Made by a program: the position numbers and the translations under genes
DNA from: Legionellales bacterium
GTDB lineage: Bacteria > Pseudomonadota > Gammaproteobacteria > UBA1113
Assembly (NCBI GenBank): GCA_002709565.1
Contig: PAPY01000016.1
Span: 1-41,159 of the forward strand
Length of the DNA: 41,159 nucleotides
Direction: 5' to 3'
The notes under the pieces: generated by a model
Databases searched by the model: none
What the model saw: only the letters and a program-made list of their open reading frames with translations
What the model was told of the DNA's origin: nothing
Part shown: positions 24,426 through 32,941 of the stretch, one piece after another
Numbering within the stretch: position 1 is the stretch's first letter
Layout: every line of letters begins with the position of its first letter

Positions 24426-24809
24426 ATGGCCTACTTTAGTTTAAAAATTTTTCACATCCTGGCGGCAGGCATATTTTGCTCAAGCATTGTTTGGTATTTT
24501 AGCAAACGCTTAACTTCTGCTGAGACATCATCACTGCAGCTGCCTCTCTGGGGCATTATCCTACCCTGTGCGCTGCTGCTCTTGGTCAGTGGCTTCACGA
24601 TAATTAGCATGATGCACTATATGCTCACCACTCTCTGGGTCAAAATCGCGGTATTTGGCGTTATGGGCTTGGCTGTTTGTGCCATTATCGATGCGTTAAC
24701 GCCCGAACGTGTGTACAACAAACACCCTTGGCTTGAAAAAGCTCTGATGCTGATTTTTTTGTCCATATTAAGTGCAATGGTATATGGCATGAGTAATCTG
24801 AGTAGCTAG
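24426..24809 (+). CDS. Small membrane protein, DUF2269-like (second of a pair)
   Basis: The product is 127 residues with four membrane helices and the same opening pattern as the preceding protein (FSLKIFHILAAGIFCSSI, again K-x-x-H-I/M). Size, topology and position suggest an old tandem duplication. It starts nine bases after its neighbour (AAGGTGAGTG upstream) and precedes ccmA by 53 bases. A role in heme or respiration is inferred only from the neighbours. Confidence 0.5.
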   Translation: MAYFSLKIFHILAAGIFCSSIVWYFSKRLTSAETSSLQLPLWGIILPCALLLLVSGFTIISMMHYMLTTLWVKIAVFGVMGLAVCAIIDALTPERVYNKHPWLEKALMLIFLSILSAMVYGMSNLSS

Positions 24810-24862
24810 CGATACATGACAATTTTCGTTACACTGTGCCAAACAAATTACCAGTGCAACTG

Positions 24863-25477
24863 ATGGACATATTTGAAGCAAAAGATTTGATTTGTAAACG
24901 TGAAACGCGAACCCTGTTTTGTGATCTTAATTTTACCCTTAAAGCCGGCGAGCTATTACAAATCATTGGTGCGAATGGCACGGGCAAGTCTAGCCTTTTA
25001 GGTTTACTAACGGGATTATTACCTAAACAACGTGGCACTGTCACCTGGCAAGGTAATCCCCTCACTGGCTGTGACTTTCATTTCCTTGGTCATCGTAATG
25101 GCCTCAAAGCGCAATTAACTGTGTTAGAAAATTTACGTTGTAGCACTCGATTGCGCGGCAATACCATAACGCGACAACAGATATTAACGGCGTTAGGCAA
25201 TGCTGGACTTAGTGCTCAAGCCGATGTGATGATTTCAAAACTGTCTGCGGGACTGCAACGGCGGGTGGCATTGACACCATTACAGTTAGCAAAGGCACCG
25301 ATTTGGATCTTAGATGAACCGTTAACTGCATTAGACAAAACAGCACAAGCCTTATTTGCTCAGCAGTTAACAGCACATTTAAATCAAGGCGGCCTTGGCA
25401 TCATTGCGACGCACCAATCTATCAGCATTGACAATATATCGAGTCATACCCTGGCGCTGGGAGACATAGATGCTTAA
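24863..25477 (+). CDS. ccmA: Heme exporter ATP-binding protein CcmA
   Basis: The product is 204 residues, usual for CcmA. Walker A is GANGTGKSS, the signature is KLSAGLQRRVAL (LSAGQ-like, typical of CcmA) and Walker B is IWILDEPLTALD. With CcmB, CcmC and CcmD it releases holo-CcmE for cytochrome c maturation. ATG 24863 gives the normal N-terminus. The stop overlaps ccmB by eight bases. Confidence 0.95.
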   Translation: MDIFEAKDLICKRETRTLFCDLNFTLKAGELLQIIGANGTGKSSLLGLLTGLLPKQRGTVTWQGNPLTGCDFHFLGHRNGLKAQLTVLENLRCSTRLRGNTITRQQILTALGNAGLSAQADVMISKLSAGLQRRVALTPLQLAKAPIWILDEPLTALDKTAQALFAQQLTAHLNQGGLGIIATHQSISIDNISSHTLALGDIDA

Positions 25478-26141
25478 GACACTTATTCAGCAAGAGGTTT
25501 TACTAGCGGCACGTAATTATAGTCAATGGCTAACGCCATTGGGCTTCATGGTGTTAGTCATCATGGTCTGCATGATCAGTTTTACAAATAATGCCGCCGT
25601 GGCTGCCGACATTCTACCTGCATTGTTATGGGTGAGTATACTTCTGGCCTCACTTCTAACGCTGCCGAGCTTATTTGCCAATGATGCCGAAGATGGCTTT
25701 ATTAGTCATTACGTACTAAGCCCCTATCCATTGTTACCCCTTGTCATCACCAAAGTTTTTTGTCACTGGCTGGTTCATGTGTTGCCATTATGTATTGCTG
25801 CAATCTTGGTGGCGTTTGGCTTAGGACTCATTAAAACGACCCTGCTAACTCTAGGGCTAACCTTTTTGCTTGGCACACCTATTGTCAGCTTATTGGGCGC
25901 CATGGGAGCAAGCCTGACCTTAGCGGCGCGGCAATCAACTTTGTTACTGCCAATCCTATTGTTACCACTTTATTTGCCTGTGCTGATATTTGCGCTAGGC
26001 GCTATTCATGCCAGCGAGCTACACCTCGCTATTCATGGTTATATTGCTATTATTGTTGCATTGTTATTATTCACCAGTGTATTTGCCAGTCTAATTGCTA
26101 CCATTAGTCTTAAATCTGGAGTTGCGACATGCAGTGGATAA
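25470..26141 (+). CDS. ccmB: Heme exporter membrane protein CcmB
   Basis: The product is 223 residues with six membrane helices. It shows CcmB features: LLAARNYSQWLTPLGFMV at the N-terminus, LFANDAEDGF and the segment FLLGTPIVSLLGAMGASLTL. It forms the ABC transporter with CcmA. It overlaps ccmC by 13 bases. Confidence 0.94.
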   Translation: MLKTLIQQEVLLAARNYSQWLTPLGFMVLVIMVCMISFTNNAAVAADILPALLWVSILLASLLTLPSLFANDAEDGFISHYVLSPYPLLPLVITKVFCHWLVHVLPLCIAAILVAFGLGLIKTTLLTLGLTFLLGTPIVSLLGAMGASLTLAARQSTLLLPILLLPLYLPVLIFALGAIHASELHLAIHGYIAIIVALLLFTSVFASLIATISLKSGVATCSG

Positions 26142-26833
26142 AACAGCATTTATTATCTGCGCCTCACTTCTATCGACTGAGCACACGCTTGCTACCATGG
26201 ATTAGTGTGATTACGGCTATATTACTGATATATGGCGTCATCGGCGGATTGTTTATTGCCCCTGCAGATTACCAACAAGGCGATGGTTTTCGCATTATCT
26301 ATGTCCATGTTCCCAGCGCACTACTGGCGATGGCGATTTATAGCTTCATGGCGTTGTGTGCTGTTGGCGTATTGGTATTACGGTTGAAGCTCGCTAGCCT
26401 CGCTCTGATTAATAGCGCGAGAATTGGGGTTTGGTTTACCTTTTTGGCATTAATCACAGGGTCATTATGGGGTAAACCCATGTGGGGCACCTATTGGATT
26501 TGGGATGCGCGCTTAACCTCAATGTTAGTGTTGTTGTTTTTGTATATCGGCATTATCGCATTAAATGATGCTATTGCTGAACGTATTACACGTGAAAAGT
26601 CTGTCGCCCTACTCGCCCTCGCTGGATTTATTAATATCCCGATCATTCATTATTCCGTTGTCTGGTGGAGCACCTTGCATCAAGGTTCAACGATAACAAA
26701 GCTTCATCCCAGCATTGCCTCGAGCATGCTTGCGCCATTGCTAGCAATGCTGGCTGGATTTCTGGGGTTATTTGCTTTACTTCTGATTTTACGTATGGGT
26801 GCTGAATTGCAGCAACAGGTGACCCATGACTGA
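26129..26833 (+). CDS. ccmC: Heme handling protein CcmC
   Basis: The product is 234 residues with six membrane helices. The tryptophan-rich heme-binding signature is WGTYWIWDARLTSML, with flanking His in IYVHVPSA and IIHYSVVWWSTLHQG. It loads heme on CcmE. The stop overlaps ccmD. Confidence 0.96.
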   Translation: MQWIKQHLLSAPHFYRLSTRLLPWISVITAILLIYGVIGGLFIAPADYQQGDGFRIIYVHVPSALLAMAIYSFMALCAVGVLVLRLKLASLALINSARIGVWFTFLALITGSLWGKPMWGTYWIWDARLTSMLVLLFLYIGIIALNDAIAERITREKSVALLALAGFINIPIIHYSVVWWSTLHQGSTITKLHPSIASSMLAPLLAMLAGFLGLFALLLILRMGAELQQQVTHD

Positions 26834-26972
26834 GTGGCTGCATTTATCCATGGGAGGTTATGGCGGGTATGTATGGCCGGCATATTCAGTCACTGCAGTT
26901 GTACTCGCAGCTAATGTTGTATTTGCCTATAAGCGATTCAGCGTCAGCAAACCAAAGGAACACGGCCAATGA
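26826..26972 (+). CDS. ccmD: Heme exporter small protein CcmD
   Basis: The 48-residue product starts MTEWLHLSMGGYGGYVWPAY and has one membrane helix (SVTAVVLAANVVFAY) followed by basic residues, exactly the CcmD pattern. It overlaps ccmC by eight bases and ccmE by four (ATGA). It adapts CcmE to the CcmABC complex. Confidence 0.9.
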   Translation: MTEWLHLSMGGYGGYVWPAYSVTAVVLAANVVFAYKRFSVSKPKEHGQ

Positions 26973-27406
26973 ATACTCGCCAACACCAACGGCTGGTTAT
27001 TATTAGCATTAGTGCAGTACTCGTGGCAATTAGCATTACTCTCGTGCTTTATGCGTTAAAGCAGAATATCAATTTATTTTATACCCCCACTGAATTTATA
27101 AGTGCCGGGGTGCCAGTTCAGCAAACGGTACGACTGGGCGGTTATGTTGCTGCGAACAGTATTCGCTACGAACAATCTGGTCTAGATGTGACGTTCAGGA
27201 TAACCGATAGAACATCAGAGATCCCTGTACATTATCATGGCCTATTGCCAAACTTATTCCGTGAAAATCAAACCGTCATTGTTCAGGGCAGGCAAAATGC
27301 AGACGGCCAATTTATTGCTAGCGAAGTATTGGCAAAACATGATGAAAACTATTTGCCAGCAAGCGTCGCCAAGAGTATCAAGCAGGAGCACCATAATGCT
27401 ACCTGA
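26969..27406 (+). CDS. ccmE: Heme chaperone CcmE
   Basis: The product is 145 residues, with an N-terminal membrane helix (LVIISISAVLVAISITLVLY) and the OB-fold periplasmic domain. The covalent heme-binding motif LAKHDENY (His, with nearby Tyr) is intact. Family motif FYTPTEF is present. It carries heme from CcmC to CcmF. The last 11 bases overlap ccmF. Confidence 0.95.
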   Translation: MNTRQHQRLVIISISAVLVAISITLVLYALKQNINLFYTPTEFISAGVPVQQTVRLGGYVAANSIRYEQSGLDVTFRITDRTSEIPVHYHGLLPNLFRENQTVIVQGRQNADGQFIASEVLAKHDENYLPASVAKSIKQEHHNAT

Positions 27407-29285
27407 ACTAGGTAATTTTGCAGTGATGTTAGCCTTTAGTCTGGCTCTGGTTCAAGGCACAGTGCCAGCCATTGGCCTTAAGCGAAAGAGTACTTCGCTG
27501 ATAGCAATCGCGAGCACCGCAGCATTAGCACAATGGTTAATGTTGATGATTGCATTTGTGATCCTTATCAAGTCTCTTGTCGACAATGATATCACTGTGC
27601 TGTATGTCTTAAACCAGGTTAATGCTAGTTTACCATTGCTGTACCGTATTGGTGCTGCCTGGGGTGGTCATGAAGGATCATTGTTATTTTGGTGCTTATT
27701 AACCAGCACCTGGACATTGGGATTTGCATTGCTACGTCAGCGATTAAAAAAGCATACCAGCACTTATATTTTAGTGGTGTTAGGTTGGCTGAATGCTGGT
27801 TATATTTTATTTTTACTCACCACCTCCAATCCCTTCGTCAGATTCTTTCCAACAGTGCCCATTAAGCCATTAGGGTTAACGCCAGTATTACAAGATCCCG
27901 GACTACTGTTCCATCCACCACTATTATACCTTGGCTATGTTGGCTTTATTGTTGGTTTTGCCTTTGCTATCGCTGCGCTAATAGAAGGGAAACTGGATAA
28001 AGATTGGTGTTTAGCATTAAGGCCTTGGATTGCATTATCCTGGGTATTATTGACCATTGGTATTGTTGTGGGCAGTTGGTGGGCCTATCGTGAATTGGGC
28101 TGGGGTGGCTGGTGGGCCTGGGATCCCGTAGAGAATGCCTCACTGCTGCCATGGCTTGCTGCCACTGCATTACTACACAGCCTTTTTGTTAGTGAAATTA
28201 ATGGGGAATTTAAGGGCTGGACGATATTATTGACGATACTCTGTTTTGCCTTAAGTTTGCTTGGGACATTTTTGGTCCGTTCTGGGGTCTTGGTATCTGT
28301 GCATACGTTTGCGCTCGATCCTAAACGTGGGATATTTTTATTGTTAATTCTGGCTGTTATCTTTGTGTCTGCCATGCTCTTATATATGCTGCGTATGTCG
28401 CGCATGACTAGCCCCCACTATTTTAAATTGCTATCAAAGCAAACTTTTTTATTGCTTAATACCGTAATCATCCTTGTCGCCATTATGACAATTTTGCTCG
28501 GCACACTTTATCCAATTGTGCTAGAGAGCATTGGTCTTGGTCGAATTTCTGTGGGCGCGCCATATTATAACGTAGTATTTATCCCTATCATCGTCCCATT
28601 ACTACTGATAATGGGATTAGGCCCTATTACGCACTATCAACAAGATGCACTTTCTCGACTAAGGAACAAACTACTGCCCCCATTACTTATCAGCCTTGGT
28701 GTTACAACCATGGTAATTTATAGCTTACCTGGATTTCACTGGATGGCATTGCTGGGTATATTTCTTGCGATTTGGCTCATAACAAGCACCGCCCTATCCC
28801 TTCGATGGCCATTGAACCTGCGTCAGACAGCAATGGTGTTGGCACACGCCGGCATTGCCATTGTTATATTGGCAATCACCATAACCAGCAATTACAGCAT
28901 TAGCCGCTTTGTGAAAATTTCAGCCCAAGAGCCTGTGATACTAGGACAAACACATGTAACACTGACTGGCCAACACAGTACTCATAATGCAAATTTTACT
29001 GCCAATATTTTGCAGTTTTCCATTAGCGAAACCAATAAGCCTACCCTGACTGTAAACACAGCCTTGCGCGAATATCCCGATAACCAGAGCAGCCTAATGA
29101 AACCAGGCATTAACTATAATTTTTGGCGTGATATCTATATCGCTATTGGTAATGCATATGATGATGGCAGCTATGCCGTACGTTTATATGTTAAGCCTTT
29201 TGTCCGTTGGATTTGGTTGGGAGGATTGTTGGTTGCGCTAGGCGGTTTGCTAACTGTTATTCGCGGATATAGGGAAGACAAATGA
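27396..29285 (+). CDS. ccmF: Cytochrome c heme lyase subunit CcmF
   Basis: The product is 629 residues with about fourteen membrane helices. The WWD signature is GGWWAWDPVENASLLPW, preceded by conserved WGGHEGSLLFW. The start ATG 27396 has GCAGGAG upstream and gives the standard MLPELGNFA. It transfers heme onto apocytochrome CxxCH motifs with CcmH. It overlaps ccmG by four bases. Confidence 0.96.
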   Translation: MLPELGNFAVMLAFSLALVQGTVPAIGLKRKSTSLIAIASTAALAQWLMLMIAFVILIKSLVDNDITVLYVLNQVNASLPLLYRIGAAWGGHEGSLLFWCLLTSTWTLGFALLRQRLKKHTSTYILVVLGWLNAGYILFLLTTSNPFVRFFPTVPIKPLGLTPVLQDPGLLFHPPLLYLGYVGFIVGFAFAIAALIEGKLDKDWCLALRPWIALSWVLLTIGIVVGSWWAYRELGWGGWWAWDPVENASLLPWLAATALLHSLFVSEINGEFKGWTILLTILCFALSLLGTFLVRSGVLVSVHTFALDPKRGIFLLLILAVIFVSAMLLYMLRMSRMTSPHYFKLLSKQTFLLLNTVIILVAIMTILLGTLYPIVLESIGLGRISVGAPYYNVVFIPIIVPLLLIMGLGPITHYQQDALSRLRNKLLPPLLISLGVTTMVIYSLPGFHWMALLGIFLAIWLITSTALSLRWPLNLRQTAMVLAHAGIAIVILAITITSNYSISRFVKISAQEPVILGQTHVTLTGQHSTHNANFTANILQFSISETNKPTLTVNTALREYPDNQSSLMKPGINYNFWRDIYIAIGNAYDDGSYAVRLYVKPFVRWIWLGGLLVALGGLLTVIRGYREDK

Positions 29286-29827
29286 CAGCACGATTTAAAT
29301 ACGCCATACCGCTGGGAGTTGCTATCGCAATACTTCTCATTCTCTGGATGAGCCTGCGCTTGACGCCTTCTCAGTTACCCTCACCCTTGCTTAATAAACC
29401 GCTCCCTGATTTCAAACTCAAAGAGCTGAATGAGCAGCAGTGGGTTTCGAGTCATGATTTAACCGGCCATATAACTATCCTTAATATTTGGGCCAGTTGG
29501 TGTGAAGCTTGTCTTGCAGAACATACGCAGTTGTTAAAATTGTCGCAAAACAAACAAATACAGATTGTCGGGCTCAACTATAAAGATAACAGCACTGCTG
29601 CAGAACATTGGCTACAAAACTATGGCAACCCCTATTCAATCATTGGTTTTGATCATGATGGCCAGGTTGGGTTTAAGCTTGGTGTCTATGGAACGCCTGA
29701 AACCTTCATCATCGATAAACAGGGTATCATTCGTTACAAACATATAGGCCCTATAGACGAAGCGGTTTATAATAAAGAAATTAAGCCACTGATAGAGCAA
29801 CTTACAAGTGAGCATGATTATGGCTAA
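29282..29827 (+). CDS. ccmG: Thiol:disulfide oxidoreductase CcmG (DsbE)
   Basis: The product is 181 residues. One N-terminal membrane helix anchors a thioredoxin domain with WASWCEACLAEH (CxxC) and GVYGTPETFIIDKQG, the CcmG/DsbE signature. It keeps apocytochrome cysteines reduced for heme attachment. It overlaps ccmH at the end. Confidence 0.95.
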   Translation: MTARFKYAIPLGVAIAILLILWMSLRLTPSQLPSPLLNKPLPDFKLKELNEQQWVSSHDLTGHITILNIWASWCEACLAEHTQLLKLSQNKQIQIVGLNYKDNSTAAEHWLQNYGNPYSIIGFDHDGQVGFKLGVYGTPETFIIDKQGIIRYKHIGPIDEAVYNKEIKPLIEQLTSEHDYG

Positions 29828-30257
29828 ACTATTAAGCATAATTCCTGCTGGAAGACGGGCAGCAGCTGCTGGGCTATTAATCGTGCATTTGCTCATTATA
29901 CCGATTGCTGGCATTGCCCATGATATCTACCCATTCGATAATGCTCAACAACAGGCACAGTTTAACAAATTAAGCCACGAATTACGATGCCTGGTTTGCC
30001 AAAGTGAATCCATCGCTGAATCGAATGCCCCTTTTGCTAGCGATATCCGTCAGATTATTTATGAACAAGTGCGTAATAGCAAAACGAATCCAGAGATAAT
30101 CAATAGTCTTACCGAGCAGTATGGGGATTATATTCATCTTAAACCCGATCTCCATAAAGCAAATTTTTTGATCTGGTTAGCCCCCCTACTAACTCTATTA
30201 CTTGGAAGTAGCGGATTGGTAGTAATCATTGTTAGACAAAGAGCAAAGCCATGCTGA
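29814..30257 (+). CDS. ccmH: Cytochrome c maturation protein CcmH (CcmL type)
   Basis: The product is about 147 residues: signal/hydrophobic N-terminus, LRCLVCQSESIAESNA (the redox LRCxxCQ motif), and a C-terminal membrane helix (FLIWLAPLLTLLLGSSGLVV). The alternatives GTG 29808 and ATG 29820 cannot be excluded. It handles apocytochrome thiols together with CcmG and CcmF. Confidence 0.93.
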   Translation: MIMAKLLSIIPAGRRAAAAGLLIVHLLIIPIAGIAHDIYPFDNAQQQAQFNKLSHELRCLVCQSESIAESNAPFASDIRQIIYEQVRNSKTNPEIINSLTEQYGDYIHLKPDLHKANFLIWLAPLLTLLLGSSGLVVIIVRQRAKPC

Positions 30258-30595
30258 TAATACTATTACTGCTCCTGGCATGTATTTCATGTCTTGTCGT
30301 GTGTCTGCCAATTATCAGCAGGAAGATAGCTCCATTTGCACTGAGTATAAGTATTATAATAGTTAGTAGTATTCTTTACTATTTTGTCAGTGATTATAAA
30401 GGCCAACAACAATGGCAACAACAGGGTGCAGAACATTATCAACTCCAACTACAGTTACAAGCCTTAGGTGGCTATGAGGGGCTAGAACAGCGCCTACAAC
30501 AGTACTCTGATCATCATCCAAATGATAAAAAAGCACAAGAATTCTTACAAAAAGTTCACACCCTTGAAGGTAACGCGTCAACAAAATCTACTTAA
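30251..30595 (+). CDS. ccmI: Short CcmI/CycH-like protein
   Basis: The product is 114 residues. Two hydrophobic helices (LIILLLLLACISCLVVCLP and SISIIIVSSILYYFV) are followed by a Gln-rich helical segment (QLQLQALGGYEGLEQRLQQY). This fits the CcmI N-terminal membrane part plus one TPR-like helix pair; full CcmI proteins have a much longer periplasmic TPR domain, which is absent here. Its end overlaps the convergent GGDEF gene by eight bases. It closes the ccm operon. Confidence 0.7.
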   Translation: MLIILLLLLACISCLVVCLPIISRKIAPFALSISIIIVSSILYYFVSDYKGQQQWQQQGAEHYQLQLQLQALGGYEGLEQRLQQYSDHHPNDKKAQEFLQKVHTLEGNASTKST

Positions 30596-31574
30596 CCGCT
30601 GGCATTATGCAGTTGCGACCAGAGTCTTTAGCTAAGTATAATTGTCTATCTGCTTCGCGTAATAAGGCCTCCGGATCAGCAGGATTACCATAATTGAATT
30701 CAGCAACACCAATACTGCAAGAGATATGGTTATCAGTGCCCGGTATTGTTATCTCAGCAACTGCTTTACGTATACGTTCTGCTGATATAAGTCCTCCGGC
30801 AAGGTCACAATACGGCAGTAGGGCAACAAACTCTTCTCCCCCATATCGCACACATACATCAATATTTCCTTCATTACCATTACCAAAATCCGTGTCCACA
30901 CGAACAATGACGTCAGAACGACGCAATTGCGAGCCCACAATGCGTGATGATTCTTGCAAAATCATGTCACCTACTTCATGGCCATAGGTGTCATTGACTT
31001 TTTTGAAATGATCTAAATCAATCATTAGGCAAGCAATATTATATTTTGAACGTTTTGCTTGATTAAGTTGATTCATTAACCACTCCCACATATAACGTCT
31101 ATTATAAAGTCCTGTTAGTTCGTCTTTGATACTGGCTTCTTCAAGTTTATGGGCTAGTTTTGTTAAGGCAACTGATCTAACGATGGTTTCTGTTACATCC
31201 AGTATACTTATCATCGCAAAATTAATATTGTTATCTTGTTTAATTGGAACGATTTTGACCTGTTGTTGCATCAAACTGACGCCGTACTGTTTGGAGGTAT
31301 TAACTTCAATCGGTATAAGATATTTGTTAAGTGTTTGCGACAATAGTTGTGGAGCATTATTATTGATAACTTGATCAACAGCACTAGAGAACCGCTCATA
31401 ATTACATTCTGGGATAATATCAGGTAAGCTTGAGCCTATCGCATCTTGTTCACTGACTTTAGTTTTTTCCTCAAGCCACTTATTCCAATGCGTTATCTTT
31501 TTGTTATTATCCACAATAAAGACCCCTATAGGGACATAGTAAAAAGACTTTTGATATATCGATAGATTATCCAT
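30588..31574 (-). CDS. PAS-GGDEF diguanylate cyclase, output of the chemosensory operon
   Basis: The product is 328 residues. Residues 1-130 are a PAS domain (YYVPIGVFIVDNNKKITHWN), followed by a short coiled coil and DELTGLYNRRYM. The GGDEF domain has MIDLDHFKKVND and the active site YGGEEF (residues 244-249), so it should make cyclic-di-GMP. The usual I-site RxxD is present as RRSD (218-221), but an 18-residue insertion (226-243) separates it from GGEEF, where five residues are normal. It is the last gene of the Wsp-like operon, in the place of wspR, but has PAS instead of a receiver. No EAL domain is present. Confidence 0.92.
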   Translation of the reverse strand: MDNLSIYQKSFYYVPIGVFIVDNNKKITHWNKWLEEKTKVSEQDAIGSSLPDIIPECNYERFSSAVDQVINNNAPQLLSQTLNKYLIPIEVNTSKQYGVSLMQQQVKIVPIKQDNNINFAMISILDVTETIVRSVALTKLAHKLEEASIKDELTGLYNRRYMWEWLMNQLNQAKRSKYNIACLMIDLDHFKKVNDTYGHEVGDMILQESSRIVGSQLRRSDVIVRVDTDFGNGNEGNIDVCVRYGGEEFVALLPYCDLAGGLISAERIRKAVAEITIPGTDNHISCSIGVAEFNYGNPADPEALLREADRQLYLAKDSGRNCIMPAVK

Positions 31575-31577
31575 AAA

Positions 31578-32201
31578 TTACTCTACTATATTAATTCCAC
31601 TGGGTTGTAACGCTGAAAATAACGCCTCTGCTGATGACACCGAGAACATAACTATCAATACACCAGCGATATTATGATTACGCGCTTGTAATCGTGTTTT
31701 AATCAAAAGAATAACGGTTTCATCACCAGGTGACTGCTGTTCCTTATCTTGCAGGATAGCGCCAAATTCACCTTCAGAATATTGAGGAATGCTAATATCA
31801 AGCTCAACATTAATAAGATCCGCAAAAGATGAAATGCTTGAAGTAATAATGACGTTTCCAATCTCAGACATAGCTTCGTGTTCTAAAACGCGCAAATCCT
31901 GTCCGCCAATTGTGTCAAGCTTGCCAATTAAAGAACCTAATAATAATTTACTATCTTCATTGGGAAATAATAATATCGCAGAACCCGCAAGTCCCCCATC
32001 GAATTGTTGGCTAATGCAGCTAGCATTAGTATGGTCATGAGACATTAATTGATAACATTGCTTTTGATTTAATAACTCTATATCTTCGATTTCCATGATA
32101 ATTTCATCATCAAGTAATGCTGAAAGTTGCTTAGCAGCTCGACTAGCACTAATATTTGTAACTTCTTTCAGCACATCAATCTGCTCATGAGATAAATTCA
32201 T
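31578..32201 (-). CDS. cheC: CheC-like phosphatase
   Basis: The product is 207 residues. Two E-x-x-N phosphatase motifs are visible: LKEVTNISASRAAKQLSALL near residue 13 and MSEIGNVIITSS later. Two such motifs are the CheC pattern. It would dephosphorylate a CheY-like protein, and it sits two bases after the CheY-like gene. CheC is unusual in proteobacterial operons of this kind. Confidence 0.85.
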   Translation of the reverse strand: MNLSHEQIDVLKEVTNISASRAAKQLSALLDDEIIMEIEDIELLNQKQCYQLMSHDHTNASCISQQFDGGLAGSAILLFPNEDSKLLLGSLIGKLDTIGGQDLRVLEHEAMSEIGNVIITSSISSFADLINVELDISIPQYSEGEFGAILQDKEQQSPGDETVILLIKTRLQARNHNIAGVLIVMFSVSSAEALFSALQPSGINIVE

Positions 32202-32203
32202 TA

Positions 32204-32557
32204 TTACTCTCCCGCAAATAAAGCAGCCATTTTGTCTTTAGTAATAGGCTTTTCGAGTACCCAACTAAAACCTACTTCCTCAGCTCTATCTAATACACTT
32301 TGTTGTGTATTCGCTGTAATTAAGACAAATCGCGGTGTTATGCCTTGTGACTGGAGTTTTTTGGCAACATCCGTACCAACCAAACCAGGCATATTATAAT
32401 CAATGACGGCTAAATCAGGTTTAACTTGATTTGCAATTTCAATAGCATCGAGTCCATTTGCAGCTTCATGGACTTCACATTTAACAGACTCAGGTATATA
32501 AGCCTTAAACAGCATCCTGGCCGTTGCACTATCATCGACGATTAAGATCTTCATCAT
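32204..32557 (-). CDS. cheY: Stand-alone receiver protein (CheY-like)
   Basis: The product is 117 residues, a single receiver domain: ILIVDDSATAR (acidic pair), AVIDYNMPG (phospho-acceptor Asp), VLITANT (Thr/Ser) and VLEKPI (Lys). It overlaps the upstream HPt-like gene by four bases. No DNA-binding or enzymatic domain is attached, so its output must be by protein contact; the adjacent CheC and PAS-GGDEF protein are the obvious partners, by inference. Confidence 0.9.
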   Translation of the reverse strand: MMKILIVDDSATARMLFKAYIPESVKCEVHEAANGLDAIEIANQVKPDLAVIDYNMPGLVGTDVAKKLQSQGITPRFVLITANTQQSVLDRAEEVGFSWVLEKPITKDKMAALFAGE

Positions 32558-32937
32558 GATATAGTTCCTCCTTTATTGATCTCAGTAGATAACTCATGTA
32601 AAAAATCATGAATATGTGACGTGGAATATCGCTGTGTTAATAGTGCATCGTCTAGCAAATTTAACCCATCTTGCAATAGTGCTTGTTGAAACTGGCTTAA
32701 CTTAGCCGGTAAAAGGCTATTAATATACAGCATATAGCTAGCTAGATTTTGGCATAGGGTTTCTAAGTCTGGCATATCCATTGCGCGAGCTGCGCCATAA
32801 AGACTATCGAATTCTTGATAAGCACTAAGGCATGTTTGACTCGATATTTCACTATTAGAGCCTTTGCCAAGCAGAGATTTGAGTTGAGATAAACGTATCC
32901 CAGACTCTTCAGAAAAACTACTATTGATATTTGTCAT
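32554..32937 (-). CDS. HPt-like protein lacking the phospho-accepting His (pseudo-HPt)
   Basis: The product is 127 residues. ATG 32937 directly follows the cheB stop. Residues 42-62 read EFDSLYGAARAMDMPDL, which aligns with the CheA HPt of this operon ([17 protein letters not shown]) through GAAR, Asp and the following Leu/Ile pattern. The catalytic His is Asp44 and the conserved Lys is Tyr here. So it has the HPt framework but cannot accept phosphate on His. It may act as a binding or scaffold module for the receiver encoded next to it; that is inference. Confidence 0.65.
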   Translation of the reverse strand: MTNINSSFSEESGIRLSQLKSLLGKGSNSEISSQTCLSAYQEFDSLYGAARAMDMPDLETLCQNLASYMLYINSLLPAKLSQFQQALLQDGLNLLDDALLTQRYSTSHIHDFLHELSTEINKGGTIS

Positions 32938-32941
32938 AGCT

